64,000 bases of DNA. Source: Methylocaldum szegediense. GTDB lineage: Bacteria > Pseudomonadota > Gammaproteobacteria > Methylococcales > Methylococcaceae. The translations under genes and the position numbers were made by a program. How positions within the stretch are numbered: position 1 is the first letter of the stretch; the number at the start of each line of letters is the position of its first letter. The notes beneath the pieces are model-generated. The model was given only the letters and a program-made list of their open reading frames with translations, made no database searches and was not told the DNA's origin. The stretch lies in the NCBI RefSeq assembly GCF_949769195.1, contig NZ_OX458333.1, positions 1,364,001 through 1,428,000 on the forward strand, in the 5' to 3' direction. Of the stretch, positions 19,340 through 30,740 are shown piece by piece.

Positions 19340-20728
19340 TCAGCCCTGTATGCCACCTTTCGCCAGCTTCGCGGGATCTAAAAGGACTTCCAGTTCCGCG
19401 CGCGGAATCCCTGTCATTTCGGTGGCGACGTCGATGATCGGCCGTTGCTGCCGGTATGCCACCTTGGCGATCTCGGCCGCCTTGAGGTAGCCGATGACGG
19501 GATTCAACGCAGTAACCAGGATGGGGTTGAGTGCCAAGGCCTTTTTCAGATTGTCTTCGCGAACGACAAAGTCTGCGATGGCTTTGTCCGCCAGTTGATG
19601 AGAGACGTTTGCCAGCAAGTCGATGCTTTGCAGCAAGTTATAAGCGATTACCGGCAGCATGACGTTCAATTGGAATGATCCGGACTGGCCGGCAACCGTA
19701 ATGGTAGCGTCGTTGCCGATGACCTGCGCCGCGACCATGCATGCGGCCTCGGGAATCACCGGGTTGACCTTGCCCGGCATGATGGAACTGCCGGGCTGCA
19801 GCGCAGGCAGTTCGATTTCCCCAAGTCCTGCGAGAGGGCCGGAGTTCATCCAGCGGAGATCGTTGGCGATTTTCATGAGGCTGACTGCGATAGTTTTCAG
19901 TTGGCCCGACAATTCGACGGCTGCGTCCTGGCAACTCAGGCTCTCGAAGAACGAGTCGTTCGGCGCGAATGGCAGACCTGTGGCATCGGCGAGGGCTTCC
20001 GCTATCCTCGCCGCAAATTCCGGATGGGCGTTGATACCCGTACCGACAGCGGTGCCGCCCAACGCGAGTTTGTAGATGCGCGGCAAGGCGGCGCGTAGAC
20101 GCTCCACGCCGTTTTGGACTTGCAAGGCCCAGGCAGAAAGTTCTTGGCCCAGGGTGATGGGCATGGCGTCCATAAGATGGGTGCGCCCGGTCTTGACGAC
20201 GTCCTTGAGCGACTGCGCCTTGTACGCGATGGCCGCTTGCAAATGCTCCAGCGCGGGAATGAGCCGGACGTTGACGGCCAGCGCAGCACTGACGTGGATC
20301 GCCGCGGGAATGACGTCATTGCTGCTTTGCCCCATGTTGACATGATCGTTGGCGCTCACGCTCCGCCCGCAACTACGCGAGGCGAGCGTTGCGATCACTT
20401 CGTTGACGTTCATGTTTGTGCTCGTCCCGGAGCCCGTCTGAAACACATCAACCGGAAATTGATCGGCGTGGCGTCCATCGATGATGTCCTGCGCAGCTTG
20501 CTCGATTGCTTCGGCCATGCTGGCGTCCAAAAGACCTAGATTTTTGTTTACGCGAGCGGCGCAACGCTTGATCAGCGCTACCGCGGCGATGAACGCCGGT
20601 GGCATTTTCAGCCCGCTGATCGGGAAGTTTTCGACCGCGCGTTGGGTCTGGGCGGCGTAAAGGGCAGCGGCTGGTACCTGCAATTCGCCCATGCTGTCTT
20701 TTTCGATGCGGAAAGCGTTTTCGTTCAT
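19340..20728 (-). CDS. fumC: Class II fumarate hydratase FumC
   Basis: The 462-residue enzyme interconverts fumarate and malate in the TCA cycle without an iron-sulphur cluster. Diagnostic stretches are TGSGTSTNMNVNEV, GQSSNDVIPAAIHV, KTGRTHLMDAMPITLGQE and the superfamily signature GSSIMPGKVNPVIPEA. Length and order match E. coli FumC. It lies 63 bases downstream of the glutaredoxin-like gene on the same strand and may be transcribed with it. Confidence 0.96.
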   Translation of the reverse strand: MNENAFRIEKDSMGELQVPAAALYAAQTQRAVENFPISGLKMPPAFIAAVALIKRCAARVNKNLGLLDASMAEAIEQAAQDIIDGRHADQFPVDVFQTGSGTSTNMNVNEVIATLASRSCGRSVSANDHVNMGQSSNDVIPAAIHVSAALAVNVRLIPALEHLQAAIAYKAQSLKDVVKTGRTHLMDAMPITLGQELSAWALQVQNGVERLRAALPRIYKLALGGTAVGTGINAHPEFAARIAEALADATGLPFAPNDSFFESLSCQDAAVELSGQLKTIAVSLMKIANDLRWMNSGPLAGLGEIELPALQPGSSIMPGKVNPVIPEAACMVAAQVIGNDATITVAGQSGSFQLNVMLPVIAYNLLQSIDLLANVSHQLADKAIADFVVREDNLKKALALNPILVTALNPVIGYLKAAEIAKVAYRQQRPIIDVATEMTGIPRAELEVLLDPAKLAKGGIQG

Positions 20729-20791
20729 GGCGTTGAGAGTCGATTGAGCGTGTTGATGGATGACGTAGCGGGGTATCTGTCTGGTCGGGTT

Positions 20792-21040
20792 TTAGGACAA
20801 GCTGTGAAGAAATTCCATGAGCCGTTCTTCGTCGAAAGGCCAGTCGAGTTCGGCGCCCGAAGTGGCATCGTGCAGGACCGGAATCCTTATCCCGTAGCGG
20901 TCTTCCAATTTGTGCTGTCCGGCGATGTCCACGATCTCGAAGGAAACGTTGTCACGCCGCGCTTGAATTACCTTAGACAGCATAATTTCGGCGTCCTCGC
21001 ACAAATGGCAACCGGAGGTACCGTAGAGAATCAGTTGCAT
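20792..21040 (-). CDS. Glutaredoxin-like protein (DUF836 type)
   Basis: The 82-residue protein begins with MQLILYGTSGCHLCEDAE, a thioredoxin-fold beta strand followed by a CxxC redox motif. RYGIRIPVL holds the cis-proline expected in thioredoxin folds, and a C-terminal acidic-hydrophobic stretch follows. This fits the short glutaredoxin-like DUF836 family. ATG 21040 gives the usual length; a 32-residue extension is open upstream but does not look like part of the fold. Confidence 0.8.
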   Translation of the reverse strand: MQLILYGTSGCHLCEDAEIMLSKVIQARRDNVSFEIVDIAGQHKLEDRYGIRIPVLHDATSGAELDWPFDEERLMEFLHSLS

Positions 21041-21581
21041 CGATCGTGTTCGTCCTCGCTCGATTAGGCTGGCAACGGGGGTTATGTGATCTCGTTCAAG
21101 GGCGCGGCACCAGGCTCGGAGGGCGGAGAAATCCACCCTGGGGATCGGCGGGAAACCTTTCGCAAAACGACCCGATTCGTCCGAATATGGACTCGACTAA
21201 ACGCCGCGCGGGCGGCAAAGCTTACCAGATTCGACGGGTATGATGCACAACGGGGATCATGCGATCGGCGGTCGAGCGGGTGATTCTATCGGGTGGGCGG
21301 ACGCAAACCGACGGCAAATCGGTTTTCAGCGGTGGAGAAAAACAGGAAAATGCCGATTTTGCGTTACAAATGATCATATGTGCGCCCCGTGGAGTGAACG
21401 CACGTTTTGACGGGCTTGATGGAATGCCCGAGGGGGTTTCTGAGATGACGTCTTTGTTCCGGGTCGCGCGTCGTATCGGCGCATTTCTGTTATCGCGCCC
21501 TAATCGTCACATACCGAGATTCGAATGTCGTCAGAAAACGGTCGGGTTTAGGTCGACATTGGTTTACTCGACCGGCCGAGC
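21041..21581. other. Intergenic region before the large regulator
   Basis: About 540 bases between divergent genes. Open frames here have no protein-like character. The only structure noted is a 7-bp hairpin (AAACCGA at 21305-21311, TCGGTTT at 21319-21325) followed by a short T tract. The promoters of both neighbours probably lie here, but I could not fix them. Confidence 0.4.
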
Positions 21582-24500
21582 ATGACGGAGCCCACGACCA
21601 TGGATACTCACAAGCAATTGATATTTGGCCCCTTTCGGCTAGACGCGGCGAATGCGGTCTTGTGGCGAGGGGCAGAGACGGTGAGCTTGCCGCCCAAGGT
21701 CTTCGCGCTATTGCACTATCTGGCATCGAATCCAGGGCGATTATTGACTAAGGATCATTTGCTCGATGCCGTTTGGCGTCGCCGCTTCGTGAGCGAATCG
21801 GTCCTCAAAGGGTGCGTCAACGAACTACGCAAAGCCTTAGCGGATGATCCTAAATCGCCGATTTACATCGAAACGGTTGCGAAGCACGGCTATCGTTTTA
21901 TCGCAGAGGTGAAGCAGGTAGACGGCGCGGAGACGTTCGTTTCGGGGCCGCTGTTACCGGCTACCGGTACGATCAGCCACGGCGCGTGCCCGATGCCCTG
22001 GGTAGGTCGGCGAAGCGAACTCGCCTGGCTGGAAGCTCGGTTTGAACGGGCCTGCCAAGGCGAGCGCCAGATCGTGTTTTTTACCGGCGAAGCGGGAATC
22101 GGCAAGACAACCTTGATCGATATGTTTCTGAGCACGGTCAAGCACCCGCATCTCGGACTCTTGCGCGCCCGCTGTGTTGAACAGTGCGGTGCGGGCGAGG
22201 CGTTCATGCCCTTGCTGGAAGCTTTGGAGGCAAGGTGCCGTGAGTCCGGCGGAAAGCGGCTAATCGACCATTTGCGTCGCTGTGCACCGACTTGGCTGAT
22301 GCAGATGACATCGGTTTTGGCAGCCGAGGAGAGGGAAAAGCTCGGCGACGAGGTCCTCGGTGCGACGAGCGGTAGAATGCTCAGGGAAGCGGCGGAGTTG
22401 ATCGAGAGCCTCAGCGCCGAAAATCCCTTGATCCTGGTGATCGACGATTTGCACTGGAGCGATCATGCCACGGTCGACTTGATTTCGTTGTTGGGACGCA
22501 GGAACACACCTGCCCAGCTTTTCGTGATCGCGACCTATCGACCAGTCGATGTCGACCTGACACGACACCCGATCAAGCGAATCAGGCAGGAGCTTCAGGC
22601 GCGCAGTTTGTGCGCGGAGCTGAGGCTGTCCGGCTTGGCCGAGGACGAAATCAAGGAATATTTGGCGGTACGCTATCCCGAAGAGGCCGGACACGAGGCT
22701 TTATCGTCCTCGCTCTACCGGTGGACCGAAGGTCATCCCTTTTTTATGGTCAACCTGGCTGCCCATCTGGTTGATTTGGGGCGATTGTCGGCGGATGCCG
22801 GCCATTTCGGTTCGAATCTGACGATTCCCGACAATCTTCTGGAAATGCTGGATGCGCAGATCGATCGGTTGAGCGATGCCGAGCGGCACCGGCTGGAAGT
22901 GGCAAGCGTGTTCGGCGAAGAGTGGTCTGCAGCACTGTTGGCGGCCGTAGCCGGCGAAGATCTGGCGACGGTCGAAGGGTGCTGTGACGAACTCAGCCGG
23001 CGCGGTCAGATGTTGAAATCGTGCGGCGTCGACGAATGGGAGGAAGGGGTGGTGGCGGGGCGCTACGGCTTCCGGCATTCGCTTTATCGCGAAGTCCTTT
23101 ATCGCAGGCTCTCGCCCGGACGTCGAATGCAGTTGCATCGGGCTACCGGGGAGAGGCTTGAACGCGGTTACGGCGAAAAGTCACGATTCATCGCGGCGGA
23201 ACTGGCGATGCACTTCGAACGAGGCCGACTGTTGTCGAAGGCCATCGCCTACCTGCGTTCAGCGGCGGAAAATGCCGTCCGCCGGTATGCCAATCGCGAA
23301 GCCATCGGCTACCTCACTCATGCGCTAGAACTGTCGGACTCGCTTCCGGAGACGGAACGGCACACCTTAGCCATCGAATTGTTAATCGAGCGGGGCGCTG
23401 TCAAGCGTTCGATGAACGATTCCGATGCTGCCGTCGCCGATTTTTCCGCTGCCCGGGAGCGCGCCTCTGGCGCGGGACTTCAGTTCTTGGAGCTTAAGGC
23501 CATCGTCGAAGAGAGCCGGGTTCATTACTGGAAGGACCGGCCACGCTGCCTGGCCTTGATGAGCGAGGCGGTGGAACGCGCCAAGGCGCTGAACGACGAG
23601 ATGATCGAGATTCGAGTAAGAGGCTCCTATGCCGGATGGCATTTGTCTCTGCAGGACTGGAGCGAGCACCACATCCGGGATTTTCAGCGAGCTCTCGACT
23701 TGGCTCAGACAACGCGGAACCCAGAACTGTTACACGCCTCTTTGACCCTCCATTCCAGTTTCGAATACGCCAGGGCGGGCTACCGGTCGACGATCGCCGT
23801 CGCCGAGGAAGGAATGGCGGTCGCGCAAACTGTGGGAGACGCACTACGATACATGATTTGCAAGGCCTTATGCATCCGGTCGCTAATATACCTGGGCGAG
23901 TGGGGAGAGGCTCGGCGCCACATCGACAGTGGGTTGCAAATGGCGGAGAAGAACGACAATGTCTTTGCGATCATCCATTTCACTTTGCTCCTGAGCTGGC
24001 TACATGAGCAGGCGTTCGATTACCGGGGAGCGCTAAACCTTTGTCAAGCCGCCATGGAAAGGATGCGCGACCAGCGAGACTTGTCGAACGCATTCCTGGG
24101 CGTGATCCGCTTAGGCTGGGCCCACCTGGGTTTGAGGCAAAACTCAGAGGCCTTCGACTCCTTTCGTAAGGGTTACCACATTTTGGAAGCCTGCCAGGGC
24201 TTGATGGATCAGTACTTGATGCCGCTCTTTCATTTGGGGCTCGGCGAATACTGGTTTACCCAGAGTGAATGGAAAAAGGCGGAAGAGCATGCCGAGAAGG
24301 TTTGCGCTCTCTCCGCTCTCCCTCCCGATCCGACGCACCGGGCGTTGGGGCATCGTCTGTTGGCCGAAACGGCAATAGCGCGAAAGGAGATGGACAGGGC
24401 TCGTACGGAAATTGGACACGCATTGTCCTGGCTCGGCAAAACCGAGGCCCCGGTCGCCGCATGGCGCGTCTATGCGACTGCAGCGCAAGTAGAGAGTGTC

Positions 24501-24641
24501 TGCGGGAACTCTCAGGTGGCGGCAACGTACCGCCATCGAAGTGCGGAGATACTCGGACGCGTCGTGCAGTCCATGGATAAGACTGATCGCTTACGCCAGT
24601 CGCTGTTGGAACACCCGCTGTTGGCCGATCTTGCTGCGTGA
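21582..24641 (+). CDS. Winged-helix / AAA ATPase / TPR large transcriptional regulator
   Basis: The 1019-residue protein has three parts. Residues about 8-105 form an OmpR/CadC-type winged helix (LPPKVFALLHYLASNPGR, IETVAKHGYRFIAEV). Residues about 140-480 form a STAND-like ATPase module with Walker A GEAGIGKTT and Walker B LILVIDDLHWSD. The remaining 500 residues are helical repeats of the TPR type. The architecture is that of MalT/adenylate-cyclase-associated regulators that integrate a ligand with ATP state. The gene is convergent with a TonB receptor gene and may respond to a nutrient, but no target is visible. An alternative start lies at ATG 21600. Confidence 0.85.
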   Translation: MTEPTTMDTHKQLIFGPFRLDAANAVLWRGAETVSLPPKVFALLHYLASNPGRLLTKDHLLDAVWRRRFVSESVLKGCVNELRKALADDPKSPIYIETVAKHGYRFIAEVKQVDGAETFVSGPLLPATGTISHGACPMPWVGRRSELAWLEARFERACQGERQIVFFTGEAGIGKTTLIDMFLSTVKHPHLGLLRARCVEQCGAGEAFMPLLEALEARCRESGGKRLIDHLRRCAPTWLMQMTSVLAAEEREKLGDEVLGATSGRMLREAAELIESLSAENPLILVIDDLHWSDHATVDLISLLGRRNTPAQLFVIATYRPVDVDLTRHPIKRIRQELQARSLCAELRLSGLAEDEIKEYLAVRYPEEAGHEALSSSLYRWTEGHPFFMVNLAAHLVDLGRLSADAGHFGSNLTIPDNLLEMLDAQIDRLSDAERHRLEVASVFGEEWSAALLAAVAGEDLATVEGCCDELSRRGQMLKSCGVDEWEEGVVAGRYGFRHSLYREVLYRRLSPGRRMQLHRATGERLERGYGEKSRFIAAELAMHFERGRLLSKAIAYLRSAAENAVRRYANREAIGYLTHALELSDSLPETERHTLAIELLIERGAVKRSMNDSDAAVADFSAARERASGAGLQFLELKAIVEESRVHYWKDRPRCLALMSEAVERAKALNDEMIEIRVRGSYAGWHLSLQDWSEHHIRDFQRALDLAQTTRNPELLHASLTLHSSFEYARAGYRSTIAVAEEGMAVAQTVGDALRYMICKALCIRSLIYLGEWGEARRHIDSGLQMAEKNDNVFAIIHFTLLLSWLHEQAFDYRGALNLCQAAMERMRDQRDLSNAFLGVIRLGWAHLGLRQNSEAFDSFRKGYHILEACQGLMDQYLMPLFHLGLGEYWFTQSEWKKAEEHAEKVCALSALPPDPTHRALGHRLLAETAIARKEMDRARTEIGHALSWLGKTEAPVAAWRVYATAAQVESVCGNSQVAATYRHRSAEILGRVVQSMDKTDRLRQSLLEHPLLADLAA

Positions 24642-24672
24642 GCCGCCACACCTCCGTTCCGCCACGCGGCTC
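24640..24672. terminator. Weak inverted repeat between convergent genes
   Basis: GAGCCGC (24640-24646) pairs with GCGGCTC (24666-24672) across a 19-base loop, between the regulator stop and the receptor stop. There is no T tract, so a terminator role is uncertain. Confidence 0.25.
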
Positions 24673-24675
24673 GCC

Positions 24676-26674
24676 TCAGAATGCCAAGTGAATTCCTCCG
24701 AATACCGTGATGCCTGGGGTGTAGCGCGCGTAAAAACCGCCGGTTCGATTGTTGGTGATATTTTCGCCGCGCACATAAAGATCCAATTTCGGTAACGCGC
24801 GATAAGTGGCGATGGCATCGACGCGAACGGTGTCGTCGGTTGCCAAGGTCGCGGCGCTGTTGTTCCACTGCGAGCCTTGATAAATGCCATTAACGCGCAG
24901 GGTCAACGGCAGGGAGTTCAAAGTCCATTGCGTCCAGAGGCGGCCAGCTTTTTCGGGGTGCACCGGCAAAGGCCGGTCAGTATCTAGATTGCGACTGTAT
25001 TGATATGTGAAATCCAAACCGCTTTGGATTCGTTCCGACCAAAGGACTTCGATCGAAGCCTCCGCTCCGGCGATGCGCGCCCGCGGTGTGTTGCTGAGCC
25101 CGACAAAACGCCCCACGGCGACTTGTGAAGTCAACAGGGGAACGCGAATACTGGCGTCTGGCGATCCTCGAAACACCGACAAAACGCCCCACGGCGACTT
25201 GTGAAGTCAACAGGTCGTTATAACGACCGTAATAGCCGGTCAGGGAGAAGCGCAAGTCGCGAGTAGGTGTCCAATCGAACCCGATATCGGCCGTTAGTCC
25301 TTTCTCCGGTTCGAGCGCGGGATTGCTCAAGAGTGGTATTAGCAGTTCGCCGTAGCTCGGGGCGCGAAATCCGGTTCCCGCCTTCGCTCTTAGACTTAAA
25401 GCCGGTGAAGGATCCCAACGCGATCCGAAGTGCAGCAATGTGTGCGAGCCGTAGTCGTCGTGGTGTTCAAACCGGATGCCGGCTTCGTGATGCCATCTTC
25501 CGAGATCGGCTTGCAATTCGGCGAATCCGGTAACGGTCTTTCGCTCATCGAGAGAAGGCGACGGCAGTAGGATGTGATTGTTTTCGCCGCGCTCATAACG
25601 CGCCTGTCCGCCCCACACCAGTCGCCAGTACTGCTGGCGCAACGGATCGTCGGACAGGATTTGCACATTGCGCCAGTCGGCGAACATCAATTGGCTGCGA
25701 AAGCTGACTGACAGACGGCCTGCTCGAGCGGCGATGTCGTTCTCGGTATAGGCCAACTGCAGTTGGGTGGTCCAGTTCTCGGTCAGGCGCGCGGAAGCGG
25801 TGTGCTGCGTCAGCCACAGTCGTTCATGAAACTCCGTCGTCGCACTGTCGACAAACGTAGGAAGGCCGGTTGGGGTCACGCTCGGGAGGTCCGCGTCCTG
25901 CCAGGAATCTTTGTAGAGCAGACTGCCGTTCACGGACAGATCCGGCGTAAGCCGCGCACCGTACCGTGCAATCCCCAGGGTGCTGCCGAACGGATCCCGC
26001 TCCGGATTCCCCCGGTTCGGTATGGCGTCATAGGCTCCGTCGAACTGATTCACCCGGCTTCCCGTAACGGAAAGATCGGCGCGCGTAGTCTTCAAGCCTC
26101 CGCTCAGCGTCGTGCGGAAGGTTCCGAAGCTGCCTCCTTCGACGTGCGCCAAGCCGTAATTTTCCAAGGCCCGTTTTGAGTTCAAGTGGATGCTGCCAGC
26201 AATGCCTTGGCCGCTATAGTAGGCGTGACCGGAACCGAGAACCACGCTGACGCTGCCCAACGCTTCGGCGGGAATGGTATCCAGCCAACTCAGACCTGGA
26301 AGCGCCGTCAACAAGGGCACGCCGTCAAAAGTCACCACGCCTTGCGCGGCAGACACGCCCCTCACCCTCAATCCCACACCGCGGCCCTCGCTGCCGCGGA
26401 AAACCGAAATGCCCGGTGTCCCACGCAGGAAATTGTTGATGTTGCTGTATTGTGAGCTTTCCAATTCGCTCCGAGTTCGGAAGGTGACGTTGTTCGCGAG
26501 CGCTTGCGAGAACTCATCGGTGGTCTGACGTTGTTCCGACCCGGCGATTATGGTTAGTTGAGGGAGTTCTATTACGTCCGTCTGCGGCGACGTGAACGGT
26601 GTTCGGAAGACCAGCAAGGCCGCCAGGGGGCCGATCAGTTTCCACGCACTGGCCTGAATCCTGAGTTCCGTCAT
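24676..26674 (-). pseudogene. TonB-dependent outer-membrane receptor interrupted by a 76-bp duplication
   Basis: The N-terminal part (26674 down to 24977) encodes a signal-like hydrophobic segment, a TonB-box-like DVIELPQLTI, the plug (ISVFRGSEGRGVGLRVRGV) and much of the barrel. The C-terminal part (to 24676) lies in another frame and ends in GITVFGGIHLAF, with the terminal Phe of outer-membrane proteins. The break coincides with a 39-bp direct repeat at 25100-25138 and 25176-25214. Dropping one 76-bp period rejoins both frames into about 640 residues. It looks BtuB/siderophore-receptor-like; the substrate is not determined and no cobalamin riboswitch is evident upstream. It may be a true pseudogene, a switchable gene or an assembly error. 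Confidence 0.85.
25100..25214. repeat. 39-bp direct repeat, 76-bp period, inside the receptor gene
   Basis: Two identical 39-bp copies (25100-25138 and 25176-25214) flank 37 bases of unrelated sequence. The period is not a multiple of three, so the extra unit shifts the frame of the TonB receptor. Both copies encode LLTSQVAVGRFVG, each in the frame of the half-gene it belongs to. Confidence 0.95.
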
Positions 26675-26943
26675 TGGAATTCAGTTGAGCCCGAATAGGC
26701 GAGGGCGCGGAAATTGGAAGGGGAGACCGATCCGACCGCGTTCGAGCCGGCCGGGAACGGGATCGAGGTGACGAAAGTCAGTTGTAGCAACGGATACTCA
26801 AGTCATAATGGGGTTGGAGACCCGTTAAACGTCGAGCGAAAGTATAGGTAGCAGATCGAGACGGATCATTTCGCCCTCGGAAAGTGCGAGGCGTGTTTTC
26901 AGCCGTCTCGGACTTCGATTCTCTGATTTTCTGAATCGGTACT

Positions 26944-29900
26944 TCAATCTGGTTCGTAGGCCAACAGCGATGCCAGCCACCGTTCGGTTTCCCGAACCAT
27001 CATGCCTTTCCGCTCCGCATAGTCTTCTACCTGATCGCGGCCGATCTTGCCGATATTGAAATACCGCGCCGCCGGATGGGCGAAATACCAGCCGCTGACG
27101 GAAGAGGCAGGATACATCGCAAAGGAATCCGTCAAGCGGATACCAGCGTTCTTTTCCGCCTCCAACAACCGGAATAGCGTGGCTTTCTCGGTGTGATCGG
27201 GACAAGCGGGATAGCCTGGAGCTGGGCGGATACCCCGATAGGCTTCGGCAATCAGCTGCTCATTGCTGAAGCGCTCGTCCGGTGCATAGCCCCAGAACTC
27301 ACGTCGGACCCGAAGGTGCATCAGTTCAGCAAAGGCTTCGGCCAAACGATCGGCCAGGGCTTTGAGCATGATGGCGCTGTAGTCGTCGTGACGCGCGGCG
27401 AAACGGTCGAGATGTTCTTCGATACCGTGGCCCGCCGTCACGGCGAAGGCGCCGATATAATCCGGCACGCCGCTTTCGATCGGTGCCACGAAATCGGCTA
27501 GACAATAATTGGGCTGGCCAGGCGGTTTCGCTGCCTGCTGGCGCAAGTGGTGTAGAACCGCAAGAGTTTCCTTCCGCGTATCATCGGTATAGAGCAGGAT
27601 GTCGTCGCCCGATGCATTCGCCGGGAAGAATCCGATGACCGCCCGGGCGGTCAGCCATTCTTCCTCGACTAGGGTCGCGAGCATGCTCTTGGCATCCCTG
27701 AGCAGCGTGCGCGCATGTTCCCCGACCACGTCGTCATCAAGAATCTTCGGGTAGCTGCCGGACAACTCCCAGGTGTGGAAAAACGGCGACCAATCGATAT
27801 AGTCGACGAGCTTCCGCAAAGGATAGCGGTCGAATACCCGAATACCCAAGAACGTCGGGTGCGGCGGCACGTAATGCTGCCAATCGCCGTGAAAGGCGTT
27901 GGCGCGCGCGTTGGCGATCCCGTGCATTGGCTGCTGTGTCTTACGCCCCGCGTGACGTTGGCGCACCTCTTCGTATTCGCGCCGGGTCTGCGCGATGAAA
28001 TTATCCCGCAAGTCCTCGCTCAGAAGGCTTCCGGCGACCCCAACGCTGCGCGATGCGTCCGAGACGTAAACCGTGGGACCGCTGTAATTCGGTTCGATCT
28101 TAACCGCGGTATGGGCGCGCGAGGTGGTCGCGCCTCCGATCAGAAGAGGCAGGGTGAATCCCTGCCGCTCCATTTCTTTGGCCACATGGACCATTTCATC
28201 TAGGGAAGGAGTGATCAGGCCGGACAGCCCGATGATATCAACCTCGTTCTCACGTGCGGCTTCCAGGATCTTCTCGCAAGGCACCATGACCCCCAGATCG
28301 ATCACCTCGAAGCCGTTGCATTGCAGCACGACACCGACGATATTCTTGCCGATGTCGTGCACGTCGCCCTTGACCGTGGCCAAGAGAATCCTGCCGTTCG
28401 ATTGAGCCGCGCCGGAGACTTTTTCCGCTTCCATGAACGGCGTTAGATAAGCCACCGACTTCTTCATGACCCTGGCGGATTTGACCACCTGCGGCAGAAA
28501 CATCTTGCCGGCGCCGAAAAGTTCGCCGACCACATTCATGCCCTGCATGAGCGGACCTTCGATGACGTGCAACGGTCGCCCATATTGACGACGGGCCTCC
28601 TCGGTATCCACTTCGATGAATTCGTCGATACCCTTGACCAGAGCGTGTTCCAGGCGTTTCTCGACAGGCCACTCTCGCCAGGCGAGATCCTCTTTCTTTT
28701 CCTGGTTTCCTCCTTCATCCCGGTATTTCTCGGCGATGGCAAGCAGCCTTTCCGTCGCTTCCGGATGGCGCGCCAGAATCACGTCCTCGATCGCGTCCCG
28801 AAGTTCCGTCGGAATCTCCTCGTAGATGGCAAGTTGGCCGGCATTAACGATGCCCATATCCATGCCGGCGCGGATCGCGTGATAAAGAAACACGGCATGG
28901 ATGGCTTCCCGCACCACATTGTTCCCCCGAAAGGAGAATGACACGTTGGAAACACCACCCGACACCAAGGCATGGGGCAGGGTCTCCTTGATCCGGCGCA
29001 CGGCTTCGATGTAGTCGAGGCCATACCGGTTATGCTCCTCAATGCCGGTAGCGACGGCAAAGATATTGGGATCGAAGATGATGTCCTCGGCCGGGAATCC
29101 GACTTGTTCGGTGAGAATCTTGTAGGCGCGGGTACAGATCGCCACCTTACGCTCGCAAGTGTCCGCCTGGCCCTGCTCGTCGAAGGCCATGACGATGATG
29201 GCGGCGCCGTAGCGCCGTGCCAGCTTGGCCTGACGGATGAAGGCCTCTTCGCCTTCCTTGAGCGAAATCGAGTTGACGATGCCTTTTCCTTGCAGGCATT
29301 TGAGACCCGCTTCCAGGATTTCCCATTTGGACGAATCCAGCATCACCGGCACGCGGGCGATATCGGGTTCGGCGGCGATCAGGTTCAGGAAACGGACCAT
29401 GGCGCTCTTTGAGTCGAGCATGCCTTCGTCCATGTTGACGTCGATGATTTGCGCGCCGTTCTCGACTTGTTGGCGGGCGATGTCGATGGCTTGCTCGTAT
29501 TTCTCCTCACGGATCAGGCGCCGAAAGAGCGCGGAGCCGGTGACATTGGTGCGCTCGCCCACGTTGACGAACAGGGATTCCGGCCCAATGTTCAGAGGCT
29601 CGAGCCCAGACAAGCGGCACTTCGGCTCGATGGTCGGGATACGCCGCGGCGGGAAATGCTCTACGGCGTCGTGGATAGCCTTGATGTGAGGCGGCCGGGT
29701 GCCGCAGCAGCCGCCCACGATGTTCAAGAATCCCTGTTCGGCCCACTCGGCGATCTCCTTCGCCATGGCTTCGGGCGATTCGTCGTATTCGCCGAATTCA
29801 TTGGGCAGCCCGGCGTTGGGGTGGGCCGAAACATGGCTGTCGGCGATGTGCGAAAGCTCTTCGATGTACTGCCTGAGTTGTTTGGCGCCCAGCGCGCAGT

Positions 29901-30645
29901 TGAAGCCTATGGAAATGGGCTGGGCGTGGCGCAGCGAATTCCAGAACGCTTCTACGGTCTGTCCGGACAGGGTGCGCCCCGAGGCGTCGGTGATCGTGCC
30001 GGAGATCATCACCGGCAGACGCAGCCCGTGGTCGTCGCAGTACTGTTCCACGGCAAACACGGCGGCTTTCGCGTTCAAGGTATCGAAGATTGTTTCGATA
30101 AGGATGATGTCCGCTCCGCCGTCGACCAAACCTTTGGTGGCCTCGTAGTAAGCGGCAACCAGATCGTCGAAGCTGACGGCGCGAAAGCCGGGATCGTTGA
30201 CGTTCGGAGAGATCGATGCGGTGCGGTTCGTCGGCCCCAAGACACCCGCGACAAAGCGCGGGCGATCGGGCGTTTTCCGGGCCATGTCATCGGCCGACTC
30301 GCGAGCGAGTCGGGTCGCCGCTACGTTGAGCTCGTAGACGAGTTCCTCCATGCCGTAATCAGCCAGGCTGACACGGTTGGCATTGAAGGTGTTGGTCTCG
30401 ATGATGTCCGCACCGGCTTCCAGATAAGCATCGTGGATCGACCGGATGATCTGCGGCTGAGTGAGGCAGAGCAGATCGTTGTTGCCTTTGAGATCTTTAG
30501 GCCAGTCGGCGAATCGGTCGCCTCGATAATCGCTCTCGGCAAGCTGATAGCTTTGGATCATGGTGCCCATCGCACCGTCCAAAAACAGAATCCTTTCCGA
30601 AAGGAGTTGTCTGAGTAGTGCGGTGCGGGCTTTCAAATCGCTCAT
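26944..30645 (-). CDS. metH: B12-dependent methionine synthase MetH
   Basis: The full-length 1233-residue enzyme transfers a methyl group from methyltetrahydrofolate to homocysteine through cobalamin. The homocysteine domain (about 1-330) has the zinc cysteines in FNCALGAK and [10 protein letters not shown]. The pterin domain follows. The cobalamin domain has the lower-ligand motif [12 protein letters not shown] (about 765). The C-terminal reactivation domain has [12 protein letters not shown], which binds AdoMet. The ATG at 30645 starts directly at the family N-terminus ([16 protein letters not shown] further on). It depends on the cofactor made by the cob operon at the left of the window. 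Confidence 0.97.
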   Translation of the reverse strand: MSDLKARTALLRQLLSERILFLDGAMGTMIQSYQLAESDYRGDRFADWPKDLKGNNDLLCLTQPQIIRSIHDAYLEAGADIIETNTFNANRVSLADYGMEELVYELNVAATRLARESADDMARKTPDRPRFVAGVLGPTNRTASISPNVNDPGFRAVSFDDLVAAYYEATKGLVDGGADIILIETIFDTLNAKAAVFAVEQYCDDHGLRLPVMISGTITDASGRTLSGQTVEAFWNSLRHAQPISIGFNCALGAKQLRQYIEELSHIADSHVSAHPNAGLPNEFGEYDESPEAMAKEIAEWAEQGFLNIVGGCCGTRPPHIKAIHDAVEHFPPRRIPTIEPKCRLSGLEPLNIGPESLFVNVGERTNVTGSALFRRLIREEKYEQAIDIARQQVENGAQIIDVNMDEGMLDSKSAMVRFLNLIAAEPDIARVPVMLDSSKWEILEAGLKCLQGKGIVNSISLKEGEEAFIRQAKLARRYGAAIIVMAFDEQGQADTCERKVAICTRAYKILTEQVGFPAEDIIFDPNIFAVATGIEEHNRYGLDYIEAVRRIKETLPHALVSGGVSNVSFSFRGNNVVREAIHAVFLYHAIRAGMDMGIVNAGQLAIYEEIPTELRDAIEDVILARHPEATERLLAIAEKYRDEGGNQEKKEDLAWREWPVEKRLEHALVKGIDEFIEVDTEEARRQYGRPLHVIEGPLMQGMNVVGELFGAGKMFLPQVVKSARVMKKSVAYLTPFMEAEKVSGAAQSNGRILLATVKGDVHDIGKNIVGVVLQCNGFEVIDLGVMVPCEKILEAARENEVDIIGLSGLITPSLDEMVHVAKEMERQGFTLPLLIGGATTSRAHTAVKIEPNYSGPTVYVSDASRSVGVAGSLLSEDLRDNFIAQTRREYEEVRQRHAGRKTQQPMHGIANARANAFHGDWQHYVPPHPTFLGIRVFDRYPLRKLVDYIDWSPFFHTWELSGSYPKILDDDVVGEHARTLLRDAKSMLATLVEEEWLTARAVIGFFPANASGDDILLYTDDTRKETLAVLHHLRQQAAKPPGQPNYCLADFVAPIESGVPDYIGAFAVTAGHGIEEHLDRFAARHDDYSAIMLKALADRLAEAFAELMHLRVRREFWGYAPDERFSNEQLIAEAYRGIRPAPGYPACPDHTEKATLFRLLEAEKNAGIRLTDSFAMYPASSVSGWYFAHPAARYFNIGKIGRDQVEDYAERKGMMVRETERWLASLLAYEPD

Positions 30646-30718
30646 CGTGGATTAATCTGAGGTCGGGAAAAGTCGGGCCGATGTATCGACGGAAAATGAT
30701 TTCTATTGTAGTGGCAGA

Positions 30719-30740
30719 CGACCGGACGATAAACCGGTCG
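30719..30740. promoter_or_regulatory. Hairpin in the metH leader/promoter region
   Basis: CGACCGG (30719-30725) and CCGGTCG (30734-30740) form a 7-bp stem about 75 bases before the metH start. A smaller GCCG/CGGC stem just beyond it repeats the same loop bases (ATAAAC). It could be an operator or a leader structure; it does not resemble a cobalamin or SAM riboswitch. Confidence 0.3.

Noticed and set aside
21259-21585. 108-codon open frame before the large regulator
   Set aside because: No ribosome site, no recognisable domain, and it overlaps the regulator start.
26675-26943. Cobalamin riboswitch before the TonB receptor or metH
   Set aside because: I looked for the conserved B12-box on the minus strand here and in 30646-30895 and found none. 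A covariance-model scan would be decisive.
29449-30618. Long open frame (389 codons) on the plus strand opposite metH
   Set aside because: It lies entirely antisense to a clear MetH coding region; GC-rich codon bias keeps this frame open. The translation has no family character.
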